Numbered from the stretch's first letter, positions 35,404 through 44,587 are shown. The stretch is 62,177 bases of DNA from Alphaproteobacteria bacterium UBA830 (GCA_905181725.1 CAJIYX010000104.1:1-62177), one strand, 5' to 3'. The notes: generated from the letters alone by a model not told the origin. A program made the numbers and translations.

Positions 35404-36276
35404 ATGGTCATGAAACCGCGCGATCGCATCGACTACTCGGCTATGGTCGACCGAGAAACGCTAAAGCTGCCTGATGGCAAACGCATTGCGGTCTGGGTGA
35501 TAGTAAATATCGAGAACTGGGATGTTGAAAAGCCGATGGCGCGGACCGTCTTGCCGCCGCCAGGTGGACAGGTTCATCTCCCTGATATCCCGAACTGGTC
35601 ATGGCAGGAATACGGCATGCGGGTCGGTTTCTGGCGTTTCCATGAAGCGCTGACATCCCGCGGTATCCCGGCGACGCTTTCGCTGAACGGGTCGGTATGC
35701 ACTCAGTATCCGCGTCTCGCCCAGGCGGCGCATGATGCCGGGTGGGAATTTCTCGGCCATGCCTATCACCAGCGTCCGACCCATCTGATCGAAGACCAGC
35801 CTGCCGATATCAAAGCAACGATGGATGCGATCGAGAAATTTACCGGCAAACCGCCGCGTGGCTGGATGGGCCCCGGGTTGACCGAAACGTTCGAGACGCC
35901 GGATTACCTGAAGGAAGCCGGCATCGAATATGTCGCGGACTTTCCGATGGACGATCAGCCGTTTGAAGTGAAAACCGAACACGGCCCGCTGGTGTCCGTT
36001 CCCTATACCGTGGAGCTTAACGATATTCCGATGATGGTCGTGCAGCACCATAAAGCGGAAGAGTTTTACGATCGCTGCATGGATAATTTCGAACGGCTTT
36101 ATCAGGAAGGCGAGGATAGCGCCCGCGTGATGGCGATTGCCGTTCATCCTTATATTTCCGGCACGCCGTTCCGTATCAAGTATTTCGAAAAGGTCCTTGA
36201 CGAGATCTCGAAATACGATGATGTCGCGCTGTGGACCGGTGGTCAGGTCAGTGACTGGTATAAGTCAGTCACGTGA
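35404..36276 (+). CDS. Polysaccharide deacetylase family protein (PuuE allantoinase-like)
   Basis: A 290-residue NodB-homology protein. The usual TFDDG motif is replaced by VWVIVNIENWD, as in the metal-poor PuuE branch; motif 2 reads FLGHAYHQRP, and GWMGPGLTETFETP provides the motif 3 Arg/Gly region. PuuE enzymes open allantoin or act on related cyclic amides rather than on polysaccharides. The protein has no signal peptide, which fits a cytoplasmic ring-opening role. It lies between a TRAP operon and a molybdenum hydroxylase subunit, the kind of setting expected for purine- or hydantoin-like compounds. Confidence 0.85.
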   Translation: MVMKPRDRIDYSAMVDRETLKLPDGKRIAVWVIVNIENWDVEKPMARTVLPPPGGQVHLPDIPNWSWQEYGMRVGFWRFHEALTSRGIPATLSLNGSVCTQYPRLAQAAHDAGWEFLGHAYHQRPTHLIEDQPADIKATMDAIEKFTGKPPRGWMGPGLTETFETPDYLKEAGIEYVADFPMDDQPFEVKTEHGPLVSVPYTVELNDIPMMVVQHHKAEEFYDRCMDNFERLYQEGEDSARVMAIAVHPYISGTPFRIKYFEKVLDEISKYDDVALWTGGQVSDWYKSVT

Positions 36277-36351
36277 CGACCCGGCCTGTGTTGACACCCG
36301 GCAGTACCAATCCGAAAGTCGGGATAAGAAAAACAACAGGGGCGTTCGCAT

Positions 36352-38688
36352 ATGTCAGCGATGATCGGGCAGTCGCCGTTACGTAAAGAGGACCTGCGTC
36401 TCCTCACGGGGCGGGGGCAGTACGCCGACGACACAGACGTGGATGGCCAAGCCTATGCGTTCATGGTCACCTCCGTCCATGCTCACGCTGACATTCAGGG
36501 CATAGATGTGTCGGCCGCCCGGGCTGCTCCCGGTGTCATAGCGGTTCTGACCGGCGCAGACTGGCTTGCCGATGAGTTAGGCCCGATTCCGCACAATCTC
36601 GGGTTTTCAAGCCCGCCCGATATCTCTCTGCAAAACCGCGACGGGACCGACCGCTATGCAGCGCCGCATTTTCCGCTACCCGCGGACCGCGTGCGGCATG
36701 TCGGCCAGCCGATCGCGATGGTGATTGCAGAGACATTTTCACAGGCAAAGGATGCGGCGGAACGGGTCGAGGTCGATTATGCGCTGTTGCCGCCGGTGAT
36801 CGATACGGCCTGCGCCGCCGATGCGGATGCAACGGTTGTCTGGCCGGAACTGGGCTCGAACATTGCGATCGACGCGGATGTGAACAAACCGGCGGAGACG
36901 GCAGCTATCCTTGAAAAGGCCGCGCATGTGATCCGTCTGAAAACCCAGCTCAGCCGTGTGACCGGTGTTCCGATGGAGCCGCGCTCTGCCGTCGGCAGCA
37001 TCGATGAGGACGGTCGCTACGTGCTGCAGACCACGGCCGGAAGCATCTATCGCTTCAAGTGCGAACTCGCCGATCTGCTCCACGTGCCGGACGAGAAGAT
37101 GCGGGTCATTATCCGGGATGCCGGTGGCTCCTATGGGCCGCGGAACGCCTTATACGTCGAGCACCCGCTGGTCCTGTGGGCGGCAAAACGCCTGGCCCGA
37201 CCGGTCAAATGGACGTCGGACCGGACCGAGACCATGCTTACCGATTACCAAGCGCGCGATCTAGTGATCAATGCAGCGCTGGGGTTCGGTGCCGATGGCA
37301 GGCTGATCGCCCTGCATACCGAGAACATATCGAATATTGGGGCGTTCTCGGCATCATGGATACCGCTGGTCAAAGGTATTGAGATCATGACCGGGCTGTA
37401 TCGCATACCAGCCGTATCTGCCCGGGCGATGGCTATTCAGTCGAATACCCCGCCGACATATCCGTATCGCAGCGCGGGCAGGCCCGAAGTCATGTACGCG
37501 CTGGAACGCATGATGGACATGGCGGCCGAGGCAACCGGCCTTGACCGGATCGAGATACGCCGTCGCAACCTGATCGCCCCCGGCGACATGCCGTATGATA
37601 ACGGCTTTGGTTTAACCCATGATTCCGGCGACTATCCGCAGGCGCTCGAAGCCGCCGTCGAGCTCTCGGACTGGGACGGGTTTCCGGCGCGCCGGAATGA
37701 AGCTAGGAAACGTGGCAGGCTGCGCGGTATCGGTATCGCCAACTATGCCGACCTGTCGACCGGCTACCCCCGCGAATGGACGGAAATCGATGTTCGCTCC
37801 GAAGGCGAAATTATGGTCCAGATCGGCACAATGGCGACCGGGCAGGGCCATGAGACGACGTTCAGTCAGCTGGTCGCGGAAGTTCTGGAAGTGCCGTTTG
37901 ATGCGATTGATGTCGGGTACGGCGATACGGACAAAATCAAGGACGGTGGCGGCACGCATTCGGGGCGCAGCATGCGCATGGGTGCCATCGTGTTATGCGA
38001 TGCCAGCAACAAGATTATTGCGCGGGCCCGGCGTATCGCCTCCCACGTGCTGGAGGCGGCGGAGGCGGACATTGAATATGCGGAAACCGTCTTTACGGTC
38101 GCGGGCACGGACCGGCGTATCAGCCTCTTTGATGTTGCCGCGGCGGCACGCGACCGCACCGATCTGGCGGAAGATCTGCGCGGCGAGCTGAAAGAGGAGG
38201 CCGACGTTCACTTCGCGCAGGCGGTAATCGGATCAGGCTGTCACGTCTGCGAGGTCGAAATCGATCCGGATACCGGGGTGGTCGAGGTCGTCGACTGGAC
38301 GGCGGTCGACGATGTAGGCCGCGCCATCAATCCGATGACGCTGGATGGCCAGACCCATGGCGGTGTGCTGCAGGGGATCGGTCAGGCGCTCATGGAAAAC
38401 TGTGCCTACGACACCGAAACGGGTCAGATGATCGGCGCGACCTTCATGGATTATGCGATGCCGCGCGCCGATATTGTGCCGGCCTATCGCACAAAATTGC
38501 TGGAAGTGCCGAGCCCGTCCAACCCGCTTGGCATCAAGCCGGGCAGTGAAGGCGGCACTGCCGTGGCGCCGGCGGCGGTGGCGAATGCGATTGTGCATGC
38601 GCTCAAAGAGTTTGGTGTGAAGCATATCGAATTGCCTGCGACGCCGGAGCGGGTTTGGCGCGCAATGGAGCAGGCGTCGCCGGCTTGA
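36352..38688 (+). CDS. Orphan molybdenum hydroxylase large subunit
   Basis: A 778-residue molybdopterin-binding subunit starting MSAMIGQSPLRKEDLRLL. Molybdopterin loops differ slightly from the norm: GGSYGPRN instead of GGGFGxK, and PYRSAGRPE, close to the form II AYRGAGR pattern. The catalytic region reads GIKPGSEGG, keeping the glutamate but with Ser in place of the usual Gly before it. ATGTCAGCG is preceded by ACAGGGG. As with two others here, no 2Fe-2S or FAD subunit is next to it. A DM13-domain protein follows at once. Confidence 0.9.
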   Translation: MSAMIGQSPLRKEDLRLLTGRGQYADDTDVDGQAYAFMVTSVHAHADIQGIDVSAARAAPGVIAVLTGADWLADELGPIPHNLGFSSPPDISLQNRDGTDRYAAPHFPLPADRVRHVGQPIAMVIAETFSQAKDAAERVEVDYALLPPVIDTACAADADATVVWPELGSNIAIDADVNKPAETAAILEKAAHVIRLKTQLSRVTGVPMEPRSAVGSIDEDGRYVLQTTAGSIYRFKCELADLLHVPDEKMRVIIRDAGGSYGPRNALYVEHPLVLWAAKRLARPVKWTSDRTETMLTDYQARDLVINAALGFGADGRLIALHTENISNIGAFSASWIPLVKGIEIMTGLYRIPAVSARAMAIQSNTPPTYPYRSAGRPEVMYALERMMDMAAEATGLDRIEIRRRNLIAPGDMPYDNGFGLTHDSGDYPQALEAAVELSDWDGFPARRNEARKRGRLRGIGIANYADLSTGYPREWTEIDVRSEGEIMVQIGTMATGQGHETTFSQLVAEVLEVPFDAIDVGYGDTDKIKDGGGTHSGRSMRMGAIVLCDASNKIIARARRIASHVLEAAEADIEYAETVFTVAGTDRRISLFDVAAAARDRTDLAEDLRGELKEEADVHFAQAVIGSGCHVCEVEIDPDTGVVEVVDWTAVDDVGRAINPMTLDGQTHGGVLQGIGQALMENCAYDTETGQMIGATFMDYAMPRADIVPAYRTKLLEVPSPSNPLGIKPGSEGGTAVAPAAVANAIVHALKEFGVKHIELPATPERVWRAMEQASPA

Positions 38689-38731
38689 ACTTAAACCCCG
38701 TAGACAAAATTTTGTAGTTCTCCTTGGCGGC

Positions 38732-39181
38732 GTGTTGGGAACAGGCTTTGGTGTCGGGGCAGGGTTTTTTGCATTCCCCTACGTATTTCCACCGCCGGCA
38801 GCGATGGATGAGCTGACATCTGAAGAGAAATCTGGACTGGCTGCGAAGGGCAATTTCATTCATGCGGACACTTCGGACTCGATCCATTACGGCAAGGGAA
38901 AAGTGTCGGTTTATGACTGCGTTGTTTTTCTGGATCAGGATTTTGAAGTCGGTCCGGGACCCAAGTTCTATGTCTATCTGGTGCCATCAGAAAAGATTCG
39001 GAATTCCGGACAGGTCAAAAATACGATGTTTGTCGACCTGGACCGGTTACGGTCGTTCAAGGGCAGCCAGAAATACAAAATCCCGGCGGGGATCGATCTC
39101 AAGAAATACCCGAGCGTCGTTATCTGGTGCGAGCAGTTCGGCGTTCTGATCTCGCCAGCCGATCTGAATTTCGGTGCCTGA
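38732..39181 (+). CDS. DM13-domain protein with N-terminal signal/anchor
   Basis: The conserved part, from about GNFIHADTSDSIHYGKGKV through GPGPKFYVYLV to YPSVVIWCEQFGVLISPADL, matches the DM13 domain, proposed to act in electron transfer and carrying one conserved Cys. GTG 38732 is the first usable start, giving 149 residues. The same frame continues upstream, with no stop, as RRQNFVVLLGGVLGTGFGVG, which looks like a twin-arginine or signal-anchor sequence, so the true start may be a rarer codon nearer the preceding gene's end. It is probably exported or membrane-anchored. It follows the orphan large subunit by a few dozen bases. Confidence 0.7.
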   Translation: MLGTGFGVGAGFFAFPYVFPPPAAMDELTSEEKSGLAAKGNFIHADTSDSIHYGKGKVSVYDCVVFLDQDFEVGPGPKFYVYLVPSEKIRNSGQVKNTMFVDLDRLRSFKGSQKYKIPAGIDLKKYPSVVIWCEQFGVLISPADLNFGA

Positions 39182-39204
39182 TCGAGAGCGACGGGCCGGG
39201 GGGG

Positions 39205-39984
39205 CTACTTGTCGAACCGGATATCGCGTTTTTCCAGAAACGCGCGCATGCCTTCCTGGGCGTCTTCGGACGCCTGGGTCAGAGCCGAGGCAAGGGATTC
39301 CACGAAGTAACCCTCGCTTTCGCCCATCCGGTCGACGCGCTGGATTGTGTTGAGCATCATCTTGTTGGCGAGCGGGGCGTTGCCGGAGATTGTCTCTGCC
39401 AGTTCCATCGCCTTGTCGAAGGCTTCCCCGGTTTCCACCAGGTAATGTGACAGCCCCATCTGCTGGCCTTCATCCGCATCGAGGCGGCGGCCCGTGAGCA
39501 TCATTTCAGTCATGCGTCCGGGGCCGATGATCCGGGCGACACGAACGCTGGCGCCACCGCCGACATAGATGCCGCGTCGCCCTTCGGGCAGCTGGTACAT
39601 CGTGGACTGCTCGGCAACACGGACATGCGCCGTGGTCGCAAGCTCAAGCCCGCCGCCCATGACCGCACCCTGCATCGCTACGACAACGGGCAGCCCGCCA
39701 TACTGGATGAGATCGAAGGTCCGGTGCCAGTAGCGGGAAATCTCAAACGCTTCGTCGACATTGCGTTCCTTGTGCTGAGACAGATCTAGCCCGGCGCAGA
39801 AATGGTCGCCATTCGCGCGAAGGACAACTGCCAGCGCGTCTTTCGGCGGCGTGTTGAAGAACCGGTTGATATCCTGGATCAGAATTTGGCTCACGGCGTT
39901 GCGTTTCTCCGGGCGGTTGAGCGTCAGCACGGCGATCCGCCCGCGCATTTCGAAATCTATCAGTTCGGATGTAAAAGCCGTCAT
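39205..39984 (-). CDS. Enoyl-CoA hydratase/isomerase (crotonase) family protein
   Basis: About 259 residues of the crotonase superfamily. The oxyanion-hole segments are GDHFCAGLDLSQHKE and MQGAVMGGGLELA, and the active-site region reads LPEGRRGIYVGGGASVRVAR. ATG 39984 is preceded by GAGG; a GTG immediately upstream is an alternative. Crotonases hydrate, isomerise or cleave acyl-CoA thioesters. It is divergent from the SDR and CoA-ligase genes, and the ligase's feruloyl-CoA-synthase-like sequence makes side-chain degradation of a phenylpropanoid acid plausible. Confidence 0.9.
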   Translation of the reverse strand: MTAFTSELIDFEMRGRIAVLTLNRPEKRNAVSQILIQDINRFFNTPPKDALAVVLRANGDHFCAGLDLSQHKERNVDEAFEISRYWHRTFDLIQYGGLPVVVAMQGAVMGGGLELATTAHVRVAEQSTMYQLPEGRRGIYVGGGASVRVARIIGPGRMTEMMLTGRRLDADEGQQMGLSHYLVETGEAFDKAMELAETISGNAPLANKMMLNTIQRVDRMGESEGYFVESLASALTQASEDAQEGMRAFLEKRDIRFDK

Positions 39985-40088
39985 CACGGTTCCTCTCGGC
40001 GGTACCCAACAGTATCGATCTCGCCTCTATAAGTGGCCGGTAACGCGGTGTAAACTGTGTACAAAGAACATGCCAAGGGAGAACACGG

Positions 40089-40853
40089 ATGGATATCAGC
40101 GGACATGCTGCGATCATCGCCGGTGGTGCATCGGGCCTGGGGGCGGCCACCGCCCGCGCATTGACCGAGGCCGGCGGCAGGGTTGCCGTACTCGATGTGA
40201 ACATGGAAATCGCGCGGGAAACCGCCGCGTCGATCGATGGCATCGCTATTGAATGTGACGTGACGAATGCCGAAGGCGCGGATGCGGCCATCCGGCAGGC
40301 GGTCGAAGCGCATGGCGCCCCCCGGGTTCTTGTTAACTGCGCGGGTATCGGTCCCGCCGAACGTATTCTTGGTCGCGAGGGGCCGCAACCGCTCGAAAAT
40401 TACGCACGCTGCATCAACATCAATGTCGTCGGCACATTCAATATGCTGCGGCTCGTGTCGGAACATATGAGCAAGGCGGACACGCTGGATGCCGATGGCG
40501 AGCGCGGCGTGATCGTCAATACATCCTCGGTGGCAGCCGATGACGGCCAGCTAGGCCAGGCGGCCTATGCTTCGTCGAAGGGAGCGATTGCAAGCCTGAC
40601 CCTGCCGGCGGCCCGCGAACTGGCACGTTACGGCATTCGCGTCATGGCCATAGCACCAGGCGTATTCGAGACCCCGATGCTGCGCGGTCTGCCGCAGCCT
40701 GCGCAGGCATCGCTGGAACAGGCGACACCGTTTCCGTCGCGCCTGGGCACGCCGGAGGAATATGCGAATTTCGTGATGTGTATTCTCGGCAACAAGATGC
40801 TGAACGGCGAAGTCGTCCGGCTGGACGGCGCGCTGCGACTGGCCCACGGCTAA
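40089..40853 (+). CDS. SDR dehydrogenase, 3-hydroxyacyl-CoA dehydrogenase type II-like
   Basis: A 254-residue classical SDR. The cofactor loop GGASGLG is at residues 12-18, NCAG near 83, the catalytic serine is S146 or S147, and the YASSK motif gives Tyr160 and Lys164. Its sequence, including GVFETPMLRGLPQ, resembles the HSD10 / type II 3-hydroxyacyl-CoA dehydrogenase group. With the crotonase and CoA ligase beside it, it completes a beta-oxidation-like set: activate, hydrate, oxidise. The CoA ligase begins just 12 bases after its stop. Confidence 0.9.
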   Translation: MDISGHAAIIAGGASGLGAATARALTEAGGRVAVLDVNMEIARETAASIDGIAIECDVTNAEGADAAIRQAVEAHGAPRVLVNCAGIGPAERILGREGPQPLENYARCININVVGTFNMLRLVSEHMSKADTLDADGERGVIVNTSSVAADDGQLGQAAYASSKGAIASLTLPAARELARYGIRVMAIAPGVFETPMLRGLPQPAQASLEQATPFPSRLGTPEEYANFVMCILGNKMLNGEVVRLDGALRLAHG

Positions 40854-40865
40854 GGGCGGGCGGTG

Positions 40866-42707
40866 ATGGCGGAACCTGGCAGTGTGAACATGCAGCGCTT
40901 TGGCGTTGACGTTGAACGCCGCGACGACGGAACGGTTGTAATGCGATGCCCGGAGCCACTTGCCTCGGTTCCGGAAAGCATAATCGAAATGCTGCGGGAT
41001 CACGCAGCAGCGCACCCGGAACGGGATTTCCTGTGTGAACGAGATCGTTCAGGCGGTTGGCGAAGGGTGACCTATGCGGACGTGCTGAAGGCGGCGAACG
41101 CCATCGGTCAGGCATTGCTCGATGGTGGGCATAACGCGGCCCGGCCGGTTGCTATCCTATCGGACAATTCGATTAACCATTCATTTGTGATGTTTGGCGC
41201 GATGACCGTCGGCGTGCCGGTGATGCCGGTTTCGCCAGCGTATTCGCTGATGAGCCAGGATCACGAAAAACTCAAGATTGTGATCGGGCATACCGATCCA
41301 TCGGTGATCTTCGTGGACAATCCGGCACCGTTCGCCGCGGCGCTTGGCGCCATCGATATGGCGCGGCGTACGCTGGTGGTCGGCACGATGGACGGGGTGA
41401 TGGATGGGGCGCCCGATGGCGCTGTGGCGCTCTCTGACTGGATGGCCGTTGCTCCGGGGCCTGCGGTGGATGATGCGGCGGGAGCCATAACGCTCGATAC
41501 GATCGGGAAAATTCTTCTGACGTCGGGGTCTACCGGCCTGCCCAAAGGGGTTCTCAACTCACATCGGATGATGGTGTCGAACCAGGTGTCTCTGGCCCAG
41601 GCGTGCTCGTTCCTGTGCGATGAGCCGCCGGTCTTCATGGACTGGTTGCCGTGGAATCATACATTCGGCGGGAATTTCAATCTGAACATGGTGCTGCATA
41701 ACGGGGGCACGATGTATATCGATGAAGGCCGCCCGGTTCCCGGTCGTATAGAAGCCACGATTACCAATCTGAAGGAAATATCGCCGACGCTGTATCTCAA
41801 CGTGCCGCGCGGGTTCGACCTTCTCCTACCGCTTCTCGAAGCAGATGACGAAGCCCGTGACGGTCTGTTCCGGAACCTGCAGATACTGTTCTTTGCCGGT
41901 GCCGCCTTGCCACGAAATGTCTGGGAACGCCTCGACAAACTGGCTATTGCCGTAAAGGGCGAGCGCGTGCCGATTACGACATCTCTGGGGTCAACTGAAA
42001 CGGCACCGGCGGCAACGTTCATGAACTGGTATCCGAAATCCGCCGCGAATATCGGCGTGCCGTTGCCCGGCAACGAGCTCAAACTGGTGCCCAATGGCGA
42101 CAAGCTCGAAATCCGCATGCGCGGCCCGATCATTACGCCAGGCTATTACAAACAGGATGACCTGACGGCCAAGGCGTTCGACGAGGAAGGTTTTTTTCGT
42201 ATCGGTGATGCGGGCAAGCTGGAAGACGATGACAACCCGGCGGAAGGTGTTGTTTTCGACGGGCGTGTCGCAGAGAACTTCAAGCTGTTATCCGGTACCT
42301 GGGTTCACGCGGGGCAGCTGCGTCTTCAGGCGATCGCCGCTGCATCGCCTGTTATTCAGGACGCGGTGGTGACCGGCCAAGATCGGAATGAGGTGGGTCT
42401 GCTGGCCTTTATCAGCCTCGATGGATGCAAATCGCTCGCGGGGACGGATCTGACACCCGATGAACTGGCCGTCCACCCGGCGGTTCAGGAGAGGCTTCGC
42501 ACGGGGCTTGCCGCCCATAATCGCGATAATCCTGGAAATTCAACTCGAATCAAACGGGTGTTGCTCATGACCGAGCCGCCGCAGATAGATGCCGGGGAGA
42601 TCACCGATAAGGGCTACATCAATCAACGCGCCGTTTTGACCCGGCGTGCGAATATCGTAGATCGACTTTACACGGGCGCTGACGGCGGTATCGTTGTCAT
42701 CGAATAA
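40866..42707 (+). CDS. Acyl-CoA synthetase, feruloyl-CoA synthase-like
   Basis: A 613-residue AMP-forming ligase. The P-loop motif is LLTSGSTGLPKG, the A5 motif is TSLGSTETAPA, and GYYKQDDLTAKAFDEEGFFR precedes the hinge. The protein is longer than typical fatty-acid ligases and resembles feruloyl-CoA synthases (Fcs), which have the same WLPWNHTFGG segment. It would activate an aromatic or phenylpropenoic acid with ATP. The start codon is ATG 40866, with GTG 40863 just ahead. It sits 12 bases behind the SDR gene, in one operon. Confidence 0.88.
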   Translation: MAEPGSVNMQRFGVDVERRDDGTVVMRCPEPLASVPESIIEMLRDHAAAHPERDFLCERDRSGGWRRVTYADVLKAANAIGQALLDGGHNAARPVAILSDNSINHSFVMFGAMTVGVPVMPVSPAYSLMSQDHEKLKIVIGHTDPSVIFVDNPAPFAAALGAIDMARRTLVVGTMDGVMDGAPDGAVALSDWMAVAPGPAVDDAAGAITLDTIGKILLTSGSTGLPKGVLNSHRMMVSNQVSLAQACSFLCDEPPVFMDWLPWNHTFGGNFNLNMVLHNGGTMYIDEGRPVPGRIEATITNLKEISPTLYLNVPRGFDLLLPLLEADDEARDGLFRNLQILFFAGAALPRNVWERLDKLAIAVKGERVPITTSLGSTETAPAATFMNWYPKSAANIGVPLPGNELKLVPNGDKLEIRMRGPIITPGYYKQDDLTAKAFDEEGFFRIGDAGKLEDDDNPAEGVVFDGRVAENFKLLSGTWVHAGQLRLQAIAAASPVIQDAVVTGQDRNEVGLLAFISLDGCKSLAGTDLTPDELAVHPAVQERLRTGLAAHNRDNPGNSTRIKRVLLMTEPPQIDAGEITDKGYINQRAVLTRRANIVDRLYTGADGGIVVIE

Positions 42708-42751
42708 TTTGAAAGCCGTGTTTTAGAGACGACGGTGCAGAAAGAGGAATT

Positions 42752-43693
42752 ATGATCAAGGTAGAGGATATCGCATTTGGACGGCTTCAGTCGCCTGACC
42801 TGGATGTGGCCGAGGAATTCCTGACGAATTTCGGGATGATTAAAGTCGAACGGACAAACGACACGCTGTACATGCGTGGCACAGACCCGGCGCCGTTTGT
42901 TCATGTCACCCATAAAGGCGAGGCCAAATTCGTCGGGCTGGCGTTCCGGGCTGCGAGTGAAGAAGACCTTGAAAAGATTTCGAATGCTGACGGCGCTTCC
43001 GGTATCGAAGATCTTGACGCGCCCGGCGGCGGAAAACGCGTTCGTCTGACCGAACCGAACGGCTACCAGATCGAGATCGTCTGGGGCAGGGAAGATCAGG
43101 CGGAAATTCCCGTTCCACGGTTCGGCGTAAATACCGCCGCAGCACGTGATTCACGCCTCGGCCAGCTGACGCGGATCGAACGCGGGCCGTCTCACGTGAA
43201 GCGCCTGGGACATGCCGTAATCATGACGCCCGATGTGCTGGCAGGAACCCAGTGGTTCCGGAAAACCCTCGGCCTTGTGCCGTCGGATGAGGTCTATGCA
43301 GGCGAAAAAGATAACATCATCGCGACGTTCAACCGGATCGACGGGGGGGAGCGCTACGTCGATCATCACACCTTCCTGTGCATAAAGGGAGAGGTTGCCG
43401 GGCTGAACCATATGGCGTTCGAAGTGCACGACATCGATGATGTGTTTATGGGCAACGCGCATCTCAAGAAGGCGGATAAATACGACCACATGTGGGGCAT
43501 GGGCCGCCATGTTCTGGGCAGTCAGGTATATGATTACTGGCAGGATCCGTGGGGCCGGGTGCACGAGCACTGGACCGATAGCGACCGGCTGAACAATCAG
43601 AACCCGCCGACACTGGTCGCTGCCGAAGACGGTCTCGATTCTCAGTGGGGCGAGCCGGTTCCGGAGAAATTTATTAGCCACTCGACCCCGTAA
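42752..43693 (+). CDS. Extradiol ring-cleavage dioxygenase (VOC family, type I)
   Basis: A 313-residue two-domain protein. The C-terminal domain has the metal triad His154 (LGHAVIM), His220 (LNHMAFE) and Glu272 (VHEHW), as in catechol 2,3-dioxygenase-type enzymes; the N-terminal domain is the non-catalytic copy. The length is as expected for type I extradiol enzymes. AGAGGAAT lies before the ATG. It would cleave a catechol-like ring next to the hydroxyl groups, using Fe(II). It follows the CoA ligase and precedes an enol-lactonase-like hydrolase, all in the same direction. Confidence 0.9.
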   Translation: MIKVEDIAFGRLQSPDLDVAEEFLTNFGMIKVERTNDTLYMRGTDPAPFVHVTHKGEAKFVGLAFRAASEEDLEKISNADGASGIEDLDAPGGGKRVRLTEPNGYQIEIVWGREDQAEIPVPRFGVNTAAARDSRLGQLTRIERGPSHVKRLGHAVIMTPDVLAGTQWFRKTLGLVPSDEVYAGEKDNIIATFNRIDGGERYVDHHTFLCIKGEVAGLNHMAFEVHDIDDVFMGNAHLKKADKYDHMWGMGRHVLGSQVYDYWQDPWGRVHEHWTDSDRLNNQNPPTLVAAEDGLDSQWGEPVPEKFISHSTP

Positions 43694-43735
43694 CGATTAT
43701 CAACCCGCAACTTTATCCAACGAAAGAGCAAGAGT

Positions 43736-44527
43736 ATGAAAGCCAACGTGAATGGCATCGATCTGAACTACGAAGTGTCCGGAAATCCGGATAAACCCTG
43801 GCTGACGTTTGCCAATTCGCTGGCGACGAACCTGCACATGTGGGACGCGCAGGCGAAGCTGCTGGCCGATGATTTTCACATTTTGCGCTATGATAAACGC
43901 GGCCACGGCGAGTCCGAAAAGGTTCCCGGTGCGTATCACTTCGATGACCTTATCGATGACATGGTGGCTCTGTGGGATCACGTTGGTATCGACCAGACTT
44001 ACTATGTGGGTCTGTCCATCGGCGGAATGACCGTCCAGGGCATCATGCTCAAATACCCGGAACGACTGAAGGCCGTCGTGATCGCAAATTCAATGGGCGT
44101 GGTTCCGCCCGAGTTTGTCAGCGCCTGGGGTGACCGGATAAAGCTGTGCCATGAAAAGGGCATGGAGCCGCTGATCCAGCCGACGATGGAGCGCTGGTTC
44201 ACCGAAGATTACCGCAACAAGAAAACGCCTGAAGCGCAGGTGATTTCCGATATGATCGCGACGACGTCGGTGGAAGGATACGCCGGCTGCGCTGCCGCGA
44301 TTCAGAAACTCGGCTATCTGGACGATCTGGGCAAGATTTCGGGGATACCGGTTCTCTTTATCGCCGGCTCGCAGGACGGTGGCACGCCGGCTCCGGGCGT
44401 CGAAGCGATGCATCGCAATATGCCCGGCTCGGAATATCTGCTGCTCGATCCGGCAGCTCATATCTCCAATGTAGAATGCCCTGAGGCCTTTAACGCGGCG
44501 ATCTCGGGCTTCCTCGCCAAACATTGA
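43736..44527 (+). CDS. Alpha/beta hydrolase, 3-oxoadipate enol-lactonase-like (PcaD-like)
   Basis: A 263-residue alpha/beta hydrolase with an intact triad: Ser94 in GLSIGG, Asp214 in GSQDGG and His242 in DPAAHIS. The opening VNGIDLNYEVSG and RYDKRGHGESE match the PcaD/enol-lactonase group. It could hydrolyse a ring-cleavage lactone or a semialdehyde product of the preceding extradiol dioxygenase. AGAGCAAGAGT lies upstream. It differs sharply from the second alpha/beta hydrolase in the window (55133), whose catalytic residues are lost. Confidence 0.88.
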   Translation: MKANVNGIDLNYEVSGNPDKPWLTFANSLATNLHMWDAQAKLLADDFHILRYDKRGHGESEKVPGAYHFDDLIDDMVALWDHVGIDQTYYVGLSIGGMTVQGIMLKYPERLKAVVIANSMGVVPPEFVSAWGDRIKLCHEKGMEPLIQPTMERWFTEDYRNKKTPEAQVISDMIATTSVEGYAGCAAAIQKLGYLDDLGKISGIPVLFIAGSQDGGTPAPGVEAMHRNMPGSEYLLLDPAAHISNVECPEAFNAAISGFLAKH

Positions 44528-44587
44528 TCTGAGCAGCCGCCGCGCTCTTGCCGGCGTGGCGGCTGACACTTCTGAAGGAACAAACGG

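Noticed and set aside
12094-38688. Aerobic CO dehydrogenase
   Set aside because: None of the four large subunits has the Cys-containing active-site motif of form I CoxL; the matching positions read PYRGFGG, YRAVGQP, PIRGAGE and PYRSAGR.
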